64,000 nucleotides of DNA from Burkholderiales bacterium. GTDB lineage: Bacteria; Pseudomonadota; Gammaproteobacteria; Burkholderiales; Casimicrobiaceae. The position numbers and the translations under genes are program-made. Shown here in pieces: positions 39,204 to 49,080 of the stretch. Numbering within the stretch: position 1 is the first letter of the stretch; the number at the start of each line of letters is the position of its first letter. The stretch covers positions 175,791-239,790 of the forward strand of contig JADYZP010000009.1 of NCBI GenBank assembly GCA_020853025.1, in the 5' to 3' direction. Below the pieces are notes generated by a model, which searched no databases, was not told the origin of the DNA, and saw nothing but the letters and a program-made list of their open reading frames with translations.

Positions 39204-40549
39204 GCCGATGCCTGCGCGATCTCTTCGTCGACAATCGCCAGCGCGGAGTCGAGGTCGACCTCTTCGATGACCAGCGGCGGCGCCAGCACGATCACGTTGC
39301 CCTGCCCGACCTTGAACGAGAGCCCGCGGGCGAGGCATCGGTAGAGGACCTGGTCCGCGAGTTCCGGATGGGCGAGCTCGATGGCGAGCAGCAGGCCCAC
39401 GCCGCGCACGTCGACGATCGCGGGGAGGCGCAACTGCATCGCCCGAAGGCGCTCCAGCGCGCGTCCGCCCAACGCCACGGCGCGATCCAGCAGTCCCTCG
39501 GACTCGATCACCTCGATCGTGGCGAGCGCCGCGGCGCAGCCCACCGAACTCTTCTCGTGCGTGTAGTGCCCGAGCGCACGGTCCGCCGCCACGTCGAGAT
39601 GCCCGCGGGCGATGAGCGCCGCCATCGGAAAGACCCCGCCGCCCAAGCCCTTGCCGATCACCACCATATCCGGGACGATGCCGTAGCGTTCGAACGCGAA
39701 CATCGTTCCGGTGCGTCCGAGGCAGATCGGGATTTCGTCGAGTATCAGCAACGCGCCGTGGCGATCACACGCGCGACGCAGCGTCTCGTAGTAGGCCGGC
39801 GGCGGCACCTGGACGTCGGTGGAGCGCACCGTCTCCACCACCACCGCGGCGACGTCTTCCTCCTTGCCCAGCACGTACTCGACGTACTCGGCGCAGCGCG
39901 CGTCGCAGCTGCCGCCGCATCCGAAGCGGCAGGCGCGCGGATCGCACGGCGGCACGTGCTCGGTCCCCGGCAACAGCGGTCCCACGCCGCGGCGAAACAA
40001 CGCCTCGCCGCCCACGGAAATCGCATCGAGCGAGGCACCGTGGAAGGCGTCCCACATCGACACGGTCTTGTGCCGGCCGGTGGCGATGCGCGCCAGCTTG
40101 AGCGCGATGCCGATGGCCTCGGTGCCACCCGGAGCGAAGAGGATCTTGTCGAGATCGCCGGGTGCCTGCGACACGATCTTCGCGGCGAGGCGCACCGCGT
40201 ACTCGTTGGTGAAGCGGCGCGGCGAGAAAGGCAGCGTGTCGAGCGCGCGCTTGGCCGCGGCGACGACGTGCGGATGCCCGTGGCCGACCTGGTGCACGCT
40301 GTTGCCGTGGAAGTCCATGATGCGCCGGCCTTCGATGTCCTCGAGCCAGATCCCGGACGCGCTGCGCAGCGCGTTGAAGCACGGCGTGGACAGCGACTGG
40401 TGCAGGAAATGCTTCGCGTCCTCGGCAAGGATCGCCCGCGTTTCCGGACCGAGGTGCTCGGCCTCCCAGCGCTTTCTGCGCGGCGACAGGTTGACGTCGC
40501 CTTCGGAGGACAAGTCGCTCGTGTTGTTCGTTGTGCGGTGGCGTGTCAT
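39197..40549 (-). CDS. Class III aminotransferase-fold PLP enzyme with Cys-rich insert
   Basis: 450 residues of the omega-aminotransferase/AGAT-II family. PLP features are FAPGGTEAIGIALKLAR, LLILDEIPICLGRTG (Asp to pyridine N), and VVIGKGLGGGVFPMAAL (Schiff-base Lys). Residues 202-219 carry an unusual five-cysteine patch (C202, 207, 211, 215, 219) in CDPRACRFGCGGSCDARC. DFHGNSVHQVGHGHPHV is also distinctive. A (R)-1-hydroxy-2-aminoethylphosphonate ammonia-lyase (PbfA)-like role is one possibility from memory of that family, with low confidence. It is coupled to the downstream dehydrogenase. Confidence 0.82.
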   Translation of the reverse strand: MTRHRTTNNTSDLSSEGDVNLSPRRKRWEAEHLGPETRAILAEDAKHFLHQSLSTPCFNALRSASGIWLEDIEGRRIMDFHGNSVHQVGHGHPHVVAAAKRALDTLPFSPRRFTNEYAVRLAAKIVSQAPGDLDKILFAPGGTEAIGIALKLARIATGRHKTVSMWDAFHGASLDAISVGGEALFRRGVGPLLPGTEHVPPCDPRACRFGCGGSCDARCAEYVEYVLGKEEDVAAVVVETVRSTDVQVPPPAYYETLRRACDRHGALLILDEIPICLGRTGTMFAFERYGIVPDMVVIGKGLGGGVFPMAALIARGHLDVAADRALGHYTHEKSSVGCAAALATIEVIESEGLLDRAVALGGRALERLRAMQLRLPAIVDVRGVGLLLAIELAHPELADQVLYRCLARGLSFKVGQGNVIVLAPPLVIEEVDLDSALAIVDEEIAQASAC

Positions 40550-40785
40550 GGCTCGAATGATCTCGTGGGGGGACAATTTCTTGGCAGCGGCGGCCAGACC
40601 CTGTCCGGTGCGCCAAGGATAAATGATTCGCTGCCGCCCGGGGCGCAGCGCAAGCTTTCGCGGGTAGGCCCCGGCACGATGGCTTCGTTGTCGCGACGTC
40701 GATTGACGGCTGCCGAATCGATTGAGAGTATTCCGATGTAGCACGTTGGACTTTCCTTGCCCGAGGCTAGAGCGAACAACTGAAC

Positions 40786-41832
40786 ATGGCGCGTATTTCC
40801 GTCATCGTGCGCAGCATGGGCAGGTCGACGCTCGACCGGGCGCTTGCGTCGATCGCCGCGCAGGATCATCCCGACGTCGAGGTGCTGGTCGTCGCCGCCT
40901 GCGGTCCCGGGCACCCGCCGCTGCCTTCCACCTGCGGCCCCCACACGCTGCGGCTGGTCGCGACGGGCGAGCGGCTGACGCGGCCGCGCGCGGCAAATGC
41001 CGGGCTGGAAGCTGCGACCGGCGAATGGATCACCTTCCTCGACGACGACGACGAGTATCTCGCCGGGCACCTGTCGGGAATCGTCGCCGCGACCGCAGAG
41101 GATCCATCCGCCATCGCGGTGAACGGACGTGTTCTCGCGCAGGCCGCCGATGGGTCGACGCGCATCGTCGGGCATCCGTTCTGTCTCTCGCGTCTTTACC
41201 GGCGCAACTTCATTCAGCTGTCGGCGCTGCTCGTCCATCGGCGCGTCGTCGACGACGGTGCGCGCTTCGATCCCGCCGTCACTTCGCTCGACGACTGGGA
41301 CTTCGCGCTGCAGGTCGCGCAACGTGGCCGCTTCGCCGACTACCCGCAGGCCACCTTCCGCTGGTTCACCGACATCGGCACCTCGGGTGCCGGCGGCGCC
41401 GCAAACCACGATGCGCCGGCTTTCACCCGCGACCGCGACTACATCTACGCCAAGTGGGCGCCGCAGGCCGAGCGGCTCTTCGACGCGGCGAGCGCGCGGG
41501 TGCACGAGGCCGTCGCCGCGATCGGCCGCGGCGACTGGCCGGCCGCGGCAGAGCATGCGCGCGGCGTGCTCGCCATCAGCCAGAACGATCCGCATGCATT
41601 GAACCTGCTCGCCGAAGATGCGCGCCGTCGCGGCAAACCCGACGAGGCGATCGCGTTGCAGTCGCTTGCCGTCACCATGCTTCCGGAAGAAAGCGACCTT
41701 CGATGCAACCTGGCCTCGCTGCTTCTGGCGGCCGGCGACCGGGCATCGGCCGCCACGCACTTCACCCGCATTCTGGGCGAGCAGCCGGAGCACGCGCGGG
41801 CGTTGGCGGGATTGCGCGCGTGTCGGGTGTAA
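40786..41832 (+). CDS. Family 2 glycosyltransferase with C-terminal TPR-like region
   Basis: 348 residues. The GT-A domain is about 1-225 (ISVIVRSMGRSTLDRALASI, the DxD-type ITFLDDDDEYL, and SLDDWDFALQ acceptor region). Two or three TPR-like helices follow (GDWPAAAEHARGVLAISQNDPHALNLLAEDARRRG and onward). The sugar and acceptor are unknown. It is divergent from the aminotransferase gene. Confidence 0.85.
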   Translation: MARISVIVRSMGRSTLDRALASIAAQDHPDVEVLVVAACGPGHPPLPSTCGPHTLRLVATGERLTRPRAANAGLEAATGEWITFLDDDDEYLAGHLSGIVAATAEDPSAIAVNGRVLAQAADGSTRIVGHPFCLSRLYRRNFIQLSALLVHRRVVDDGARFDPAVTSLDDWDFALQVAQRGRFADYPQATFRWFTDIGTSGAGGAANHDAPAFTRDRDYIYAKWAPQAERLFDAASARVHEAVAAIGRGDWPAAAEHARGVLAISQNDPHALNLLAEDARRRGKPDEAIALQSLAVTMLPEESDLRCNLASLLLAAGDRASAATHFTRILGEQPEHARALAGLRACRV

Positions 41833-41862
41833 TGTTGGCTATTGTTCACGAGGCGAGTCTCC

Positions 41863-42750
41863 ATGACGCAGACCGACTTTCACGGTGTCTTTCCCTATGT
41901 CATCTCCCCGGTCCGCGCTTCTGGCGACGTCGACGCCGAGGTGCTGGCGCGGCTGTGCGACGACCTGATCGGCGCCGGCGTTCATGGACTGACACCGCTC
42001 GGTTCGACCGGCGAGTTCGCCTATTTGTCCTGGCCGCAACGGCGACGCGTCGTGGAGGTCGTCCTGGAGGCGGCGAAGGGTCGGGTGCCGGTCGTCGCGG
42101 GTGTCGGATCGACGACCATCGCCGACGCCGTCTCGCAGGCGCGCGAGTTCGAGCATATGGGCTGCAACGGCATCCTGGCGATCCTCGAGGCCTACTTTCC
42201 TCTCACCGATGACGGGGTATTTGCCTATTTCAAGGCGATCGCGGATACCGTTGCTCTTCCCGTCGTGCTCTACACCAACCCGAACTTCCAGCGCGCGGAC
42301 CTGAGCCTGCCGGTCATCGACCGGCTGAGCCACATACCCAACATCGGTTACATCAAGGACGCGTCCAGCAACACCGGCCGCCTGCTGTCGATCATCAACC
42401 GGGTCGAAGGACGAATGCAGGTATTCGCCGCCTCGGCGCACATTCCCGCCTGCGTCATGCTGATCGGCGGCGTCGGCTGGATGGCGGGCCCCGCCTGCGT
42501 CGCGCCTCGGCAGAGTGTCGAACTCTATGAACTGTGCCGACGCGGTGACTGGGCGCCGGCGATGGAACGCCAGCGCCCGCTGTGGCGACTGAACCAGGCG
42601 TTCGCCAAATACAACCTTGCTGCGTGCATCAAGGGCGGGCTGCAGTTGCAGGGATACCCGGTCGGCGATCCGCTGCCGCCGCAGGCGCCATTGTCGCCCG
42701 AGGGCGTCGACGAAGTGCAGCGCGCGCTGGTCGCGATCGGAGCGCTGTAA
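41863..42750 (+). CDS. DapA/dihydrodipicolinate-synthase family aldolase-lyase
   Basis: 295-residue TIM-barrel class I aldolase. Motifs are [15 protein letters not shown] (GxxGE substrate loop), LYTNPNF with catalytic Tyr, and [10 protein letters not shown] with the Schiff-base Lys. Real DapA motifs at the allosteric region are not evident, so this is more likely a catabolic lyase for a keto-acid. The start ATG has GAGGCGAG upstream. It is adjacent to the LysR gene and possibly belongs to the LysR/TctCBA catabolic region. Confidence 0.85.
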   Translation: MTQTDFHGVFPYVISPVRASGDVDAEVLARLCDDLIGAGVHGLTPLGSTGEFAYLSWPQRRRVVEVVLEAAKGRVPVVAGVGSTTIADAVSQAREFEHMGCNGILAILEAYFPLTDDGVFAYFKAIADTVALPVVLYTNPNFQRADLSLPVIDRLSHIPNIGYIKDASSNTGRLLSIINRVEGRMQVFAASAHIPACVMLIGGVGWMAGPACVAPRQSVELYELCRRGDWAPAMERQRPLWRLNQAFAKYNLAACIKGGLQLQGYPVGDPLPPQAPLSPEGVDEVQRALVAIGAL

Positions 42751-42885
42751 TCGCGCCAGTGCGCTTCGCTCGGAACTTCCAGCTACAAGGTTCATCATCG
42801 CGCCCCGACGTCGCGATGCCAGCGGCGGGAGAGCACGTAGTGCAGGCACTACTTCGCTACCTTGCCACCGATGGCTGGATCGCGC

Positions 42886-43779
42886 TCAAAGACGCGCAAC
42901 ATGACTGGCCAGAACGGTAACGAAATGACGTGTAAGTAACGACGGGGCTGTCTGCAATGGCATGGCCATCTGCACAGCTATCTCGACCGCCGGCGCAAAC
43001 GGCTTGATCAGAAGGCGCCCTGCAAAGGTGCTCGCAATGTAGGGATTGACGATTCCGACGCCATTGCCCGCCGCGACGAGGCCGCAGATGGTGATCGAAG
43101 AGTTGGTCTCGATCGCGAACTCCTCAATTCTGGACGCTTCGCCGAAGATCTTGCGAATCCGCAGCGTGGTTTCTTCATTGTCGCTCAACGACATGACACG
43201 CTCGCCGTGCAGTCTTTCCGGATCGACGCGACGCGCGCCCGCGAGCCGATGTCCGACCGGAAGGACGCACACGACGTTGCCCCGGGTCATTACCCTTGGC
43301 CGGAACTCGCGCACGTCCAGAGTGCCGGTCGTCAGCACGAGATCGAAAGCCTCCTGTCTCAGAAATTCAGCGAGTTGCGGCGTGCCGAGCGTCTGCAGAT
43401 TGATGTGCGTGTCGGGAAAGCGCCCCAAGTAGCGCTTGATGACGGGGGGCAACAGCCCGATGCCAAGCGTGGGCGTACAGCCTATGCGCAGCGCCCCCGT
43501 CCCCGACTTGCGCATGATCGCGGCGACGGCATCCACGCCTTTCAGCGCCGCGAAGTGCTGCTGGACAGTCTTGTACAGCAGACGACCCTCGGCAGTGGGA
43601 CGCAATCGCCCATGTGCATGCTCGAATAACCTGAGTTCAGTCGCACTCGACAATTCCGCGAGCCGCCGGCTGATCGAAGGCTGCGTTGTGTTGAGCATCA
43701 TCGCAGCGCTCGTCGTTGTTCCGCTCTGCATCACTGCGGAAAACGCTTCGATTTCACGGAATGTGGGAGGACGTGCCAT
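42886..43779 (-). CDS. LysR-family transcriptional regulator
   Basis: 297 residues. The N-terminal winged helix (FREIEAFSAVMQSGTTTSAA, then NTTQPSISRRLAELS) is followed by a periplasmic-binding-like effector domain (ALRIGCTPTLGIGLLPPVI). It is divergent from the beta-propeller/tct operon across 127 bases that contain AT-rich sequence near 43810-43840, the usual LysR arrangement. It probably controls that operon and responds to its substrate. Confidence 0.92.
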   Translation of the reverse strand: MARPPTFREIEAFSAVMQSGTTTSAAMMLNTTQPSISRRLAELSSATELRLFEHAHGRLRPTAEGRLLYKTVQQHFAALKGVDAVAAIMRKSGTGALRIGCTPTLGIGLLPPVIKRYLGRFPDTHINLQTLGTPQLAEFLRQEAFDLVLTTGTLDVREFRPRVMTRGNVVCVLPVGHRLAGARRVDPERLHGERVMSLSDNEETTLRIRKIFGEASRIEEFAIETNSSITICGLVAAGNGVGIVNPYIASTFAGRLLIKPFAPAVEIAVQMAMPLQTAPSLLTRHFVTVLASHVARL

Positions 43780-43906
43780 GTGGCGATCGGCTGCCGTCGA
43801 GTCGTTGCGTACTGTATATCATTTTTGCATGATGATGCGCCAATTTGGTATTTGTGTGCATGGATTGCGCGGCTTAGCATGGCGGCAAGTCCCATCCTGA
43901 ACCCTT

Positions 43907-45187
43907 ATGCCAAATTCATCCGCCAGTGTCAGAGGAACCCTTCGTCGCGTCGGCGTCGACCGCGAGCATCATTTTTTCGGGTACTACAATAAGTGCCCCT
44001 GGGACCGCAGCGGCAGCCTGCTGCTCGCCAACCGGGTATCGATGATGGATGCCGACGTCACACCCGCAATGACGATCGAAGTCGGGTACTTCGACCTCGA
44101 CAATGATGAGCGTTTCATTTCGTGCGATCGAACGGGCGCGTGGAACTGGCAGATGGGGTGCCAACTGCAGTGGCTCGACGGCGACGCACACAGGAGCATG
44201 ATCTACAACGTCCGGGCCAAGGACACCGATTCCGTCTACCCGGGTTTTGGATCAGCTGTCTACGACATCGATACAGGGGTTAGAAAGACATTGCCGCTGC
44301 CGGTGTATGTAGTGTCGCCCGACAGCCGTTTCGCACTGTGTGTGGATTACAGCCGCCTTTATATCACTCACGAGACGATCGGCTACGTCGGGGAAGATGC
44401 ACCGGGCCACATGCCGAATGCGCCTGCCGACGACGGCATTCATTACATGAACATCGGTACCGGTGAGTCGCGTTTGATCATCAGCTACGCCGATCTGCTC
44501 GACTTCAAGCACGTCAAATCCATGGACAAGGCCCTTCACTGGGTTAGTCATATCGAGATCAACCCGACTTCTGCGCGCTTTCTATTGCTCCATCGCTGGA
44601 CCGAGCGCGTCAAGGACGAGACCTGCTTCTTGCACCGGCTGATCACGGTCGATCCGGACGGAAGCGACATGCGCCTGCTGGAGGATTCAGATCATCCGCT
44701 GCCGCAACTGGACGAGAACTTCGATCCGAACGCCGTCGGAACTTACGACTATGAAAAATCGGAGTATCAAATATCGCACCCCCTGTGGTGCGCCAACGAT
44801 CGCATCGTTGTCTGGGGCCCCCACGCCGGGAGCATCAACTATCAGCTTTACACCGATGCCGAGAACGGCGAGGTTGAAACAATCGGGAAGAACATCCTCA
44901 ACGAAAATGGACATATGTCCTTTTCACCAACCAGCCCCCGCTGGATGGTAAGCGACACTTATCCGAATTCCGAAACGCACGAGCGTATCCTGTTCTTGTA
45001 CGACGTCGAAAACGAGAACCGTCACGACATCGGCAGCTTTTACGCGGACCCGGTTCTGAGAAAGGAAAACCGCTGCGACTTGCACCCGCGCTGGAGTCGG
45101 GATGGCAAGCAGATTTGCATAGACTCGGTTCACGAATCGGAGCGCCAGATGTACGTCTTGGACGTTTCGGGGATTACAGGCAATTAG
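43907..45187 (+). CDS. Beta-propeller protein, oligogalacturonate-lyase-like
   Basis: 426 residues with repeated WD/TolB-like blades. The last two resemble PL22 oligogalacturonate lyase: NENGHMSFSPTSPRWMVSDTYPN and CDLHPRWSRDGKQICIDSV, with the histidines that in PL22 bind a metal. No signal peptide is visible, so it is cytosolic. G+C content is lower than the surroundings. It is the first gene of an operon with the TctCBA transporter and may break down the imported compound. The exact substrate is not known. Confidence 0.6.
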   Translation: MPNSSASVRGTLRRVGVDREHHFFGYYNKCPWDRSGSLLLANRVSMMDADVTPAMTIEVGYFDLDNDERFISCDRTGAWNWQMGCQLQWLDGDAHRSMIYNVRAKDTDSVYPGFGSAVYDIDTGVRKTLPLPVYVVSPDSRFALCVDYSRLYITHETIGYVGEDAPGHMPNAPADDGIHYMNIGTGESRLIISYADLLDFKHVKSMDKALHWVSHIEINPTSARFLLLHRWTERVKDETCFLHRLITVDPDGSDMRLLEDSDHPLPQLDENFDPNAVGTYDYEKSEYQISHPLWCANDRIVVWGPHAGSINYQLYTDAENGEVETIGKNILNENGHMSFSPTSPRWMVSDTYPNSETHERILFLYDVENENRHDIGSFYADPVLRKENRCDLHPRWSRDGKQICIDSVHESERQMYVLDVSGITGN

Positions 45188-45295
45188 ACAGGGCGTGGAA
45201 ATTTCTACAGCGCGCATATGCAGGCGGGCGGATGTCACCAATGGCCGGTGCCACGACGCTGCAATTGCTCGAGATTTTCTTCAAAGGAGACGTGA

Positions 45296-46273
45296 ATGGG
45301 TACGTATTCGAAGACCGCGGCTGCCATTACGATGGCCGCCTTTCTTTCTGCGGGCGCAGTCAATTCGGTCAATGCACAGACCGCTTTTCCGACCAAACCC
45401 ATCGTAGCGATCGTGCCCTTCTCTCCGGGCGGGGGTAACGATATTCTGTTGCGCCTGATTTCTAAGCATGCCAATGAATTCCTGGGTCAGACATTGGTGG
45501 TCGAGAACAAGCCGGGGGCCGGAGGGCAGATCGGCTGGACGGCTTTGGCGAAATCCAAGGCGGATGGCTACACGATAGGCGCAACCAGCCTGCCGTCGAT
45601 GGTCATCATCAAGGCCATGAGGCCTGCAACACCCTTTGCGCTCGATGATTTCAGATACATCTGCAATATTCAGGTCGATCCTGTCATCTGGGTCGTCAAG
45701 GCGGACAGTCGCTTCAAGACCGCAAAGGAATTCGTGGCGCAGGCCTCCAACCCACAGAAGGTAATCAACATCGCCGGCGACGGTCCCCAGAGCAACGTGC
45801 AACTTCAGCATCTGGCAGCTGCCAAGGCCCTCGGACTGTCCACGAATTTTGTTTCCTTCAGCGGCTCGGGCCCGGCAGTTACCGCCCTGCTCGGGGGACA
45901 GGTGGAAATCGCGGCCACGACCCTCAGTTCAGCCATACCGAATATCGAAGCGGGCAAACTCAGGGCCCTGGTCGTCTTCAGCAGCGATCCCGTGCTCTCC
46001 CTCCCCGACGTCCCTACCGCTTCGAAGCTCTTTGGGAAAGCCATTCCCTCCGTGGGAATGGCTGTTCGCGGTCTGGCGGTGCCCAAGGGGGTGCCGGACG
46101 ACGCGGTTGCAAAACTTGAAGGCGCATTCAAGCAACTCAGCGATTCAAAGGCCTTTCTTGCCGAAGCGAAAAACCTGGGCATCATGGTCAAGTTCATGAA
46201 TGCCGCCGAGGCCGAGGCGTTGGTCAAGGAATCAGCCAAGGAAGTCGACGCTCTCAAGGATCTGTTGAAATAA
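45296..46273 (+). CDS. tctC: Tripartite tricarboxylate transporter receptor (TctC/Bug)
   Basis: 325 residues. A signal peptide (TMAAFLSAGAVNSVNAQ) is followed by VPFSPGGGNDILLRLI, VENKPGAGGQIGWTAL, and SLPDVPTASKLFG, the Bug hallmarks. Its ATG follows AAAGGAG. Unlike the receptor at 36261, this one is directly upstream of its membrane partners TctB and TctA, forming a complete transporter. Codon use is more AT-rich than the genome average. Confidence 0.92.
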   Translation: MGTYSKTAAAITMAAFLSAGAVNSVNAQTAFPTKPIVAIVPFSPGGGNDILLRLISKHANEFLGQTLVVENKPGAGGQIGWTALAKSKADGYTIGATSLPSMVIIKAMRPATPFALDDFRYICNIQVDPVIWVVKADSRFKTAKEFVAQASNPQKVINIAGDGPQSNVQLQHLAAAKALGLSTNFVSFSGSGPAVTALLGGQVEIAATTLSSAIPNIEAGKLRALVVFSSDPVLSLPDVPTASKLFGKAIPSVGMAVRGLAVPKGVPDDAVAKLEGAFKQLSDSKAFLAEAKNLGIMVKFMNAAEAEALVKESAKEVDALKDLLK

Positions 46274-46357
46274 CCTAGCGGCGAGTGCGGGAAACAGTGA
46301 ATTCCGGGCCGAGCCCCGTTCCGGAGTTCACTGTGGCGATCTTGAGGAGGGCAATAT

Positions 46358-46810
46358 ATGGCACAGATATCGAAAACAAAGGAATGCTGGTTTGCGGTTG
46401 CCATGATCCTGCTTTCCGCTGCGCTACTCGCTCAGGCGTTCATGTATCCAGCGCAATCATCCCAGTTTCCTCGTTTTCTCATGGTGCTGCAGCTGCTTTT
46501 CTCGGCGGCACTGCTCGTGGTGGCGCTGCGGCTCCCGCATGAGAAAACGAAGGACGGCGGCAGTAAGCAGAGGCTTGCAGCCCTGCGTGCTCCCTTCCAG
46601 GTTTTCGTGGCCTCGTCGGCATACGTGCTGGCCATTGGATATGTTGGATATTTCGTGTCTACCGCATTTTTCCTCTGCGGCTCCATGTACTGGTTTGGAA
46701 CGCACAAGCCAGTTGTGTTGATAGCCGTCGGCGCTGGATTCATCCTGACGGTCTATGCATTGTTCGTATTTTTTATCGGAGTTCGTCTGCCCGAGGGCAT
46801 CCTGATCTAG
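46358..46810 (+). CDS. tctB: TctB small membrane subunit of TTT transporter
   Basis: 150 residues with four predicted membrane helices (WFAVAMILLSAALLAQAF; FLMVLQLLFSAALLVVAL; VFVASSAYVLAIGYVGYFV; VVLIAVGAGFILTVYALFV), the TctB pattern. GAGGAGGG lies before the ATG. It is located between tctC and tctA. Confidence 0.9.
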   Translation: MAQISKTKECWFAVAMILLSAALLAQAFMYPAQSSQFPRFLMVLQLLFSAALLVVALRLPHEKTKDGGSKQRLAALRAPFQVFVASSAYVLAIGYVGYFVSTAFFLCGSMYWFGTHKPVVLIAVGAGFILTVYALFVFFIGVRLPEGILI

Positions 46811-46837
46811 GTTTGCGAAGCGCAGCCAAGGGGCGAC

Positions 46838-48349
46838 ATGGAATCGATACTGAATGGGATAGCGCTTGGGTCCACGCAATTGCTGGATCCCATGGTACTT
46901 CTCCTGATCGTGCTCGGCACCGTCTTCGGGATCATTATCGGGTCGTTGCCCGGCCTCACGAGCACCATGGGCGTGGCGCTCCTGGTTCCAGTCACCTTCG
47001 GAATGACTCCGGTTCAGGGGCTTGCCCTCCTCGGGGCGATCTACTGTTCGTCGACCTACGCTGGGGCCATCAGCGCAATACTCATCAACATCCCCGGCAC
47101 GCCGGCGAACTGCAGTACTCTGCTCGACGGTTTCCCGATGACGAAGTTGGGTCAGGGTGGGCTCGCCATTGCGCTTGCGACAGCCGCCTCCGCTATCGGC
47201 GGCTTCATGAGCAATTTCGGTTTGCTGTTTCTTGCTCCTCCGCTCGCGGAACTTGCTCTGCGATTCGGCTCGCAGGAGTATTTTCTGCTGGCGCTCTTCG
47301 GTGTATCGGTGATCGCTTCGCTGTCGGAGGGCAACATGCTCAAGGGATTCACTTCGGGAACCCTCGGGCTTTTCCTGGCGATCGTCGGCATGCATCCGAT
47401 GACAGGCGATATTCGCTTCACCTTTGGGATTCCCGAGCTTTTCAACGGCCTCCCTCTGGTCGTGGCCCTCATCGGTCTCTATTCCATTCCTGAGGTTATC
47501 GCGAACCTGTCTGAGAAATCGACAAACGAGGAAACGACTGCAGCCGAGGTCAAAGGCGTGTTCGGGCAGATGATGGAAGTCTTCAAGTACAAGATGGTGA
47601 TGTTCAAGGCTACGGTCATCGGCTTGATCGTCGGCATCGTTCCAGGCGCCGGGTCGAGCATCGCCGGCTTCATTGCCTACGACAATGCCAAGAAGGCTTC
47701 CAAGCAGCCCGAATCGTTCGGCAAAGGCAACCCCGCCGGGGTGGTGGCTTCCGAGACCGCCAACAACGCAGTGGTAGGCGGTTCGCTCATCCCAACGCTT
47801 ACCCTGGGAATTCCGGGCAACGCCGTTTCCGCCGTTCTGCTCGGCGGACTGATGATCCATGGACTGAAGCCAGGTCCGGGTCTTTTTGCCGAAAACGGCG
47901 AAATAATCTACGGCTTCATACTCAGCATGTTTGTCGCCAACCTGGTGTTTGTCCCCGTCGGTCTTTTCGTGTCCCGCTACGGCGTCAAATTCATCAAGAC
48001 GCCCGCCTCGATACTTGGACCGCTCGTCATCGGTCTAGGCGTCGTCGGGGCCTACGCGCTCAACATGTCGCTGGTGGATGTGTGGATCATGATCGCCATG
48101 GGAATGCTCGGATTCGTAATGAAGCAATTCGACGTGCCCAGGGAGCCGATGGTGCTGGGACTCGTCCTGGGCACGATGGCGGAAGGCGAACTTGCACGAT
48201 CAATGTCACTCGTTCAGGGCGATGTCCCCGCGTTGTTCGCCAGCATGTTCACGAGACCTCTGTCGTTGATCATCATCGGACTTACGGCCATTTCGGTATT
48301 TCAAGGGTTGCGTTCGCAGTTCAGAAAAAAAGGACCGTTCCTCGACTGA
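46838..48349 (+). CDS. tctA: TctA large membrane subunit of TTT transporter
   Basis: 503 residues with about 12 helices and the TctA signatures GIIIGSLPGLTSTMGVALLVP and IVGIVPGAGSSIAGFIAYDNAKKAS. SAILINIPGTPAN and GIPGNAVSAVLLGGLMIHG are also present. It forms the proton-driven channel of the secondary transporter, with TctC delivering substrate. It ends the operon; no clear terminator is seen. Confidence 0.95.
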   Translation: MESILNGIALGSTQLLDPMVLLLIVLGTVFGIIIGSLPGLTSTMGVALLVPVTFGMTPVQGLALLGAIYCSSTYAGAISAILINIPGTPANCSTLLDGFPMTKLGQGGLAIALATAASAIGGFMSNFGLLFLAPPLAELALRFGSQEYFLLALFGVSVIASLSEGNMLKGFTSGTLGLFLAIVGMHPMTGDIRFTFGIPELFNGLPLVVALIGLYSIPEVIANLSEKSTNEETTAAEVKGVFGQMMEVFKYKMVMFKATVIGLIVGIVPGAGSSIAGFIAYDNAKKASKQPESFGKGNPAGVVASETANNAVVGGSLIPTLTLGIPGNAVSAVLLGGLMIHGLKPGPGLFAENGEIIYGFILSMFVANLVFVPVGLFVSRYGVKFIKTPASILGPLVIGLGVVGAYALNMSLVDVWIMIAMGMLGFVMKQFDVPREPMVLGLVLGTMAEGELARSMSLVQGDVPALFASMFTRPLSLIIIGLTAISVFQGLRSQFRKKGPFLD

Positions 48350-48708
48350 CCCGCCTTGGGAATCTCGAACGTCCCGTTCGCAAGAAAGCGGTTCGGGGTG
48401 GAGAGGCATGCAGGTCACGCGCGAACTGTGAGCACGGGAGCGCGACGAGAACGGGCTCTAATGGCGTGCGCCGGCGTGCGCCCGCTCGAGAAGCGGCGTT
48501 TGCACGCTGCGTAGACGGATGCAGCGACGGGCCGCGGCACGATGTGCCGGTGCGAGCTTTCGAGGCAGTGCCGTGCTGGATTCCGGACATGGTATCGGAC
48601 GCGAAATCCAAGCTATTGGGTTTGTTGGCGACCCCAGGGGGATCGGGCGTTTTCCCCGCCATTGTTGCGCGCAGCGCGGCGAAGTGCCGATAGCGATGAT
48701 TCCAAAAA
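48350..48708. other. Intergenic region, no gene seen
   Basis: 359 bases between tctA and the convergent vapC. Open frames here are Arg/Ala-rich shadows. I see no terminator with a U tract and no RNA gene. Confidence 0.4.
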
Positions 48709-49080
48709 TCATTGATCCGTTTCGACATAGGCGACGCCCAGTTCAGTGGCAATTTCCCGCAGTCGCTTGTCCCTCGTCCACAGAAACGAGCCACCGATCG
48801 CCGCTGCCGCAAGCAAATGTGCGTCGACGTAGCCGATACCACGCCCCATCAGTTTGTGCCTTTCGATGAAGTAGAGCACCTCATCGTCGGTTGCCATCGC
48901 CAACTGCGGCAGCGCCTGGAGCAACTCGATCACATGCGCTCGTGATTTCAAGTTGCCGCAGGCGAGTTCCCCGATCACGAACGCGTGGGCAGTAGCTTGG
49001 CCGGACTCCAAGACCGCAACGGCCAACGAATCGCTTCGGCGAAGGTGATCTACCCAAACCGACGTGTCGAGCAGAATCAT
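48709..49080 (-). CDS. vapC: VapC-type PIN-domain toxin
   Basis: 123 residues. The PIN acidic residues are placed as expected: D5 in MILLDTSVWVDHL, Glu in VIGELACG, Asp in GYVDAHLLAAA, and Asp in LWTRDKRL. It is a Mg2+-dependent RNase that usually cleaves tRNA or rRNA. Its start overlaps the vapB stop by four bases. Confidence 0.93.
   Translation of the reverse strand: MILLDTSVWVDHLRRSDSLAVAVLESGQATAHAFVIGELACGNLKSRAHVIELLQALPQLAMATDDEVLYFIERHKLMGRGIGYVDAHLLAAAAIGGSFLWTRDKRLREIATELGVAYVETDQ

Noticed and set aside
36261..46273. The two Bug/TctC genes as a recent duplication
   Set aside because: Their sequences differ clearly in signal peptide and ligand loops, and only the second is next to tctB and tctA.
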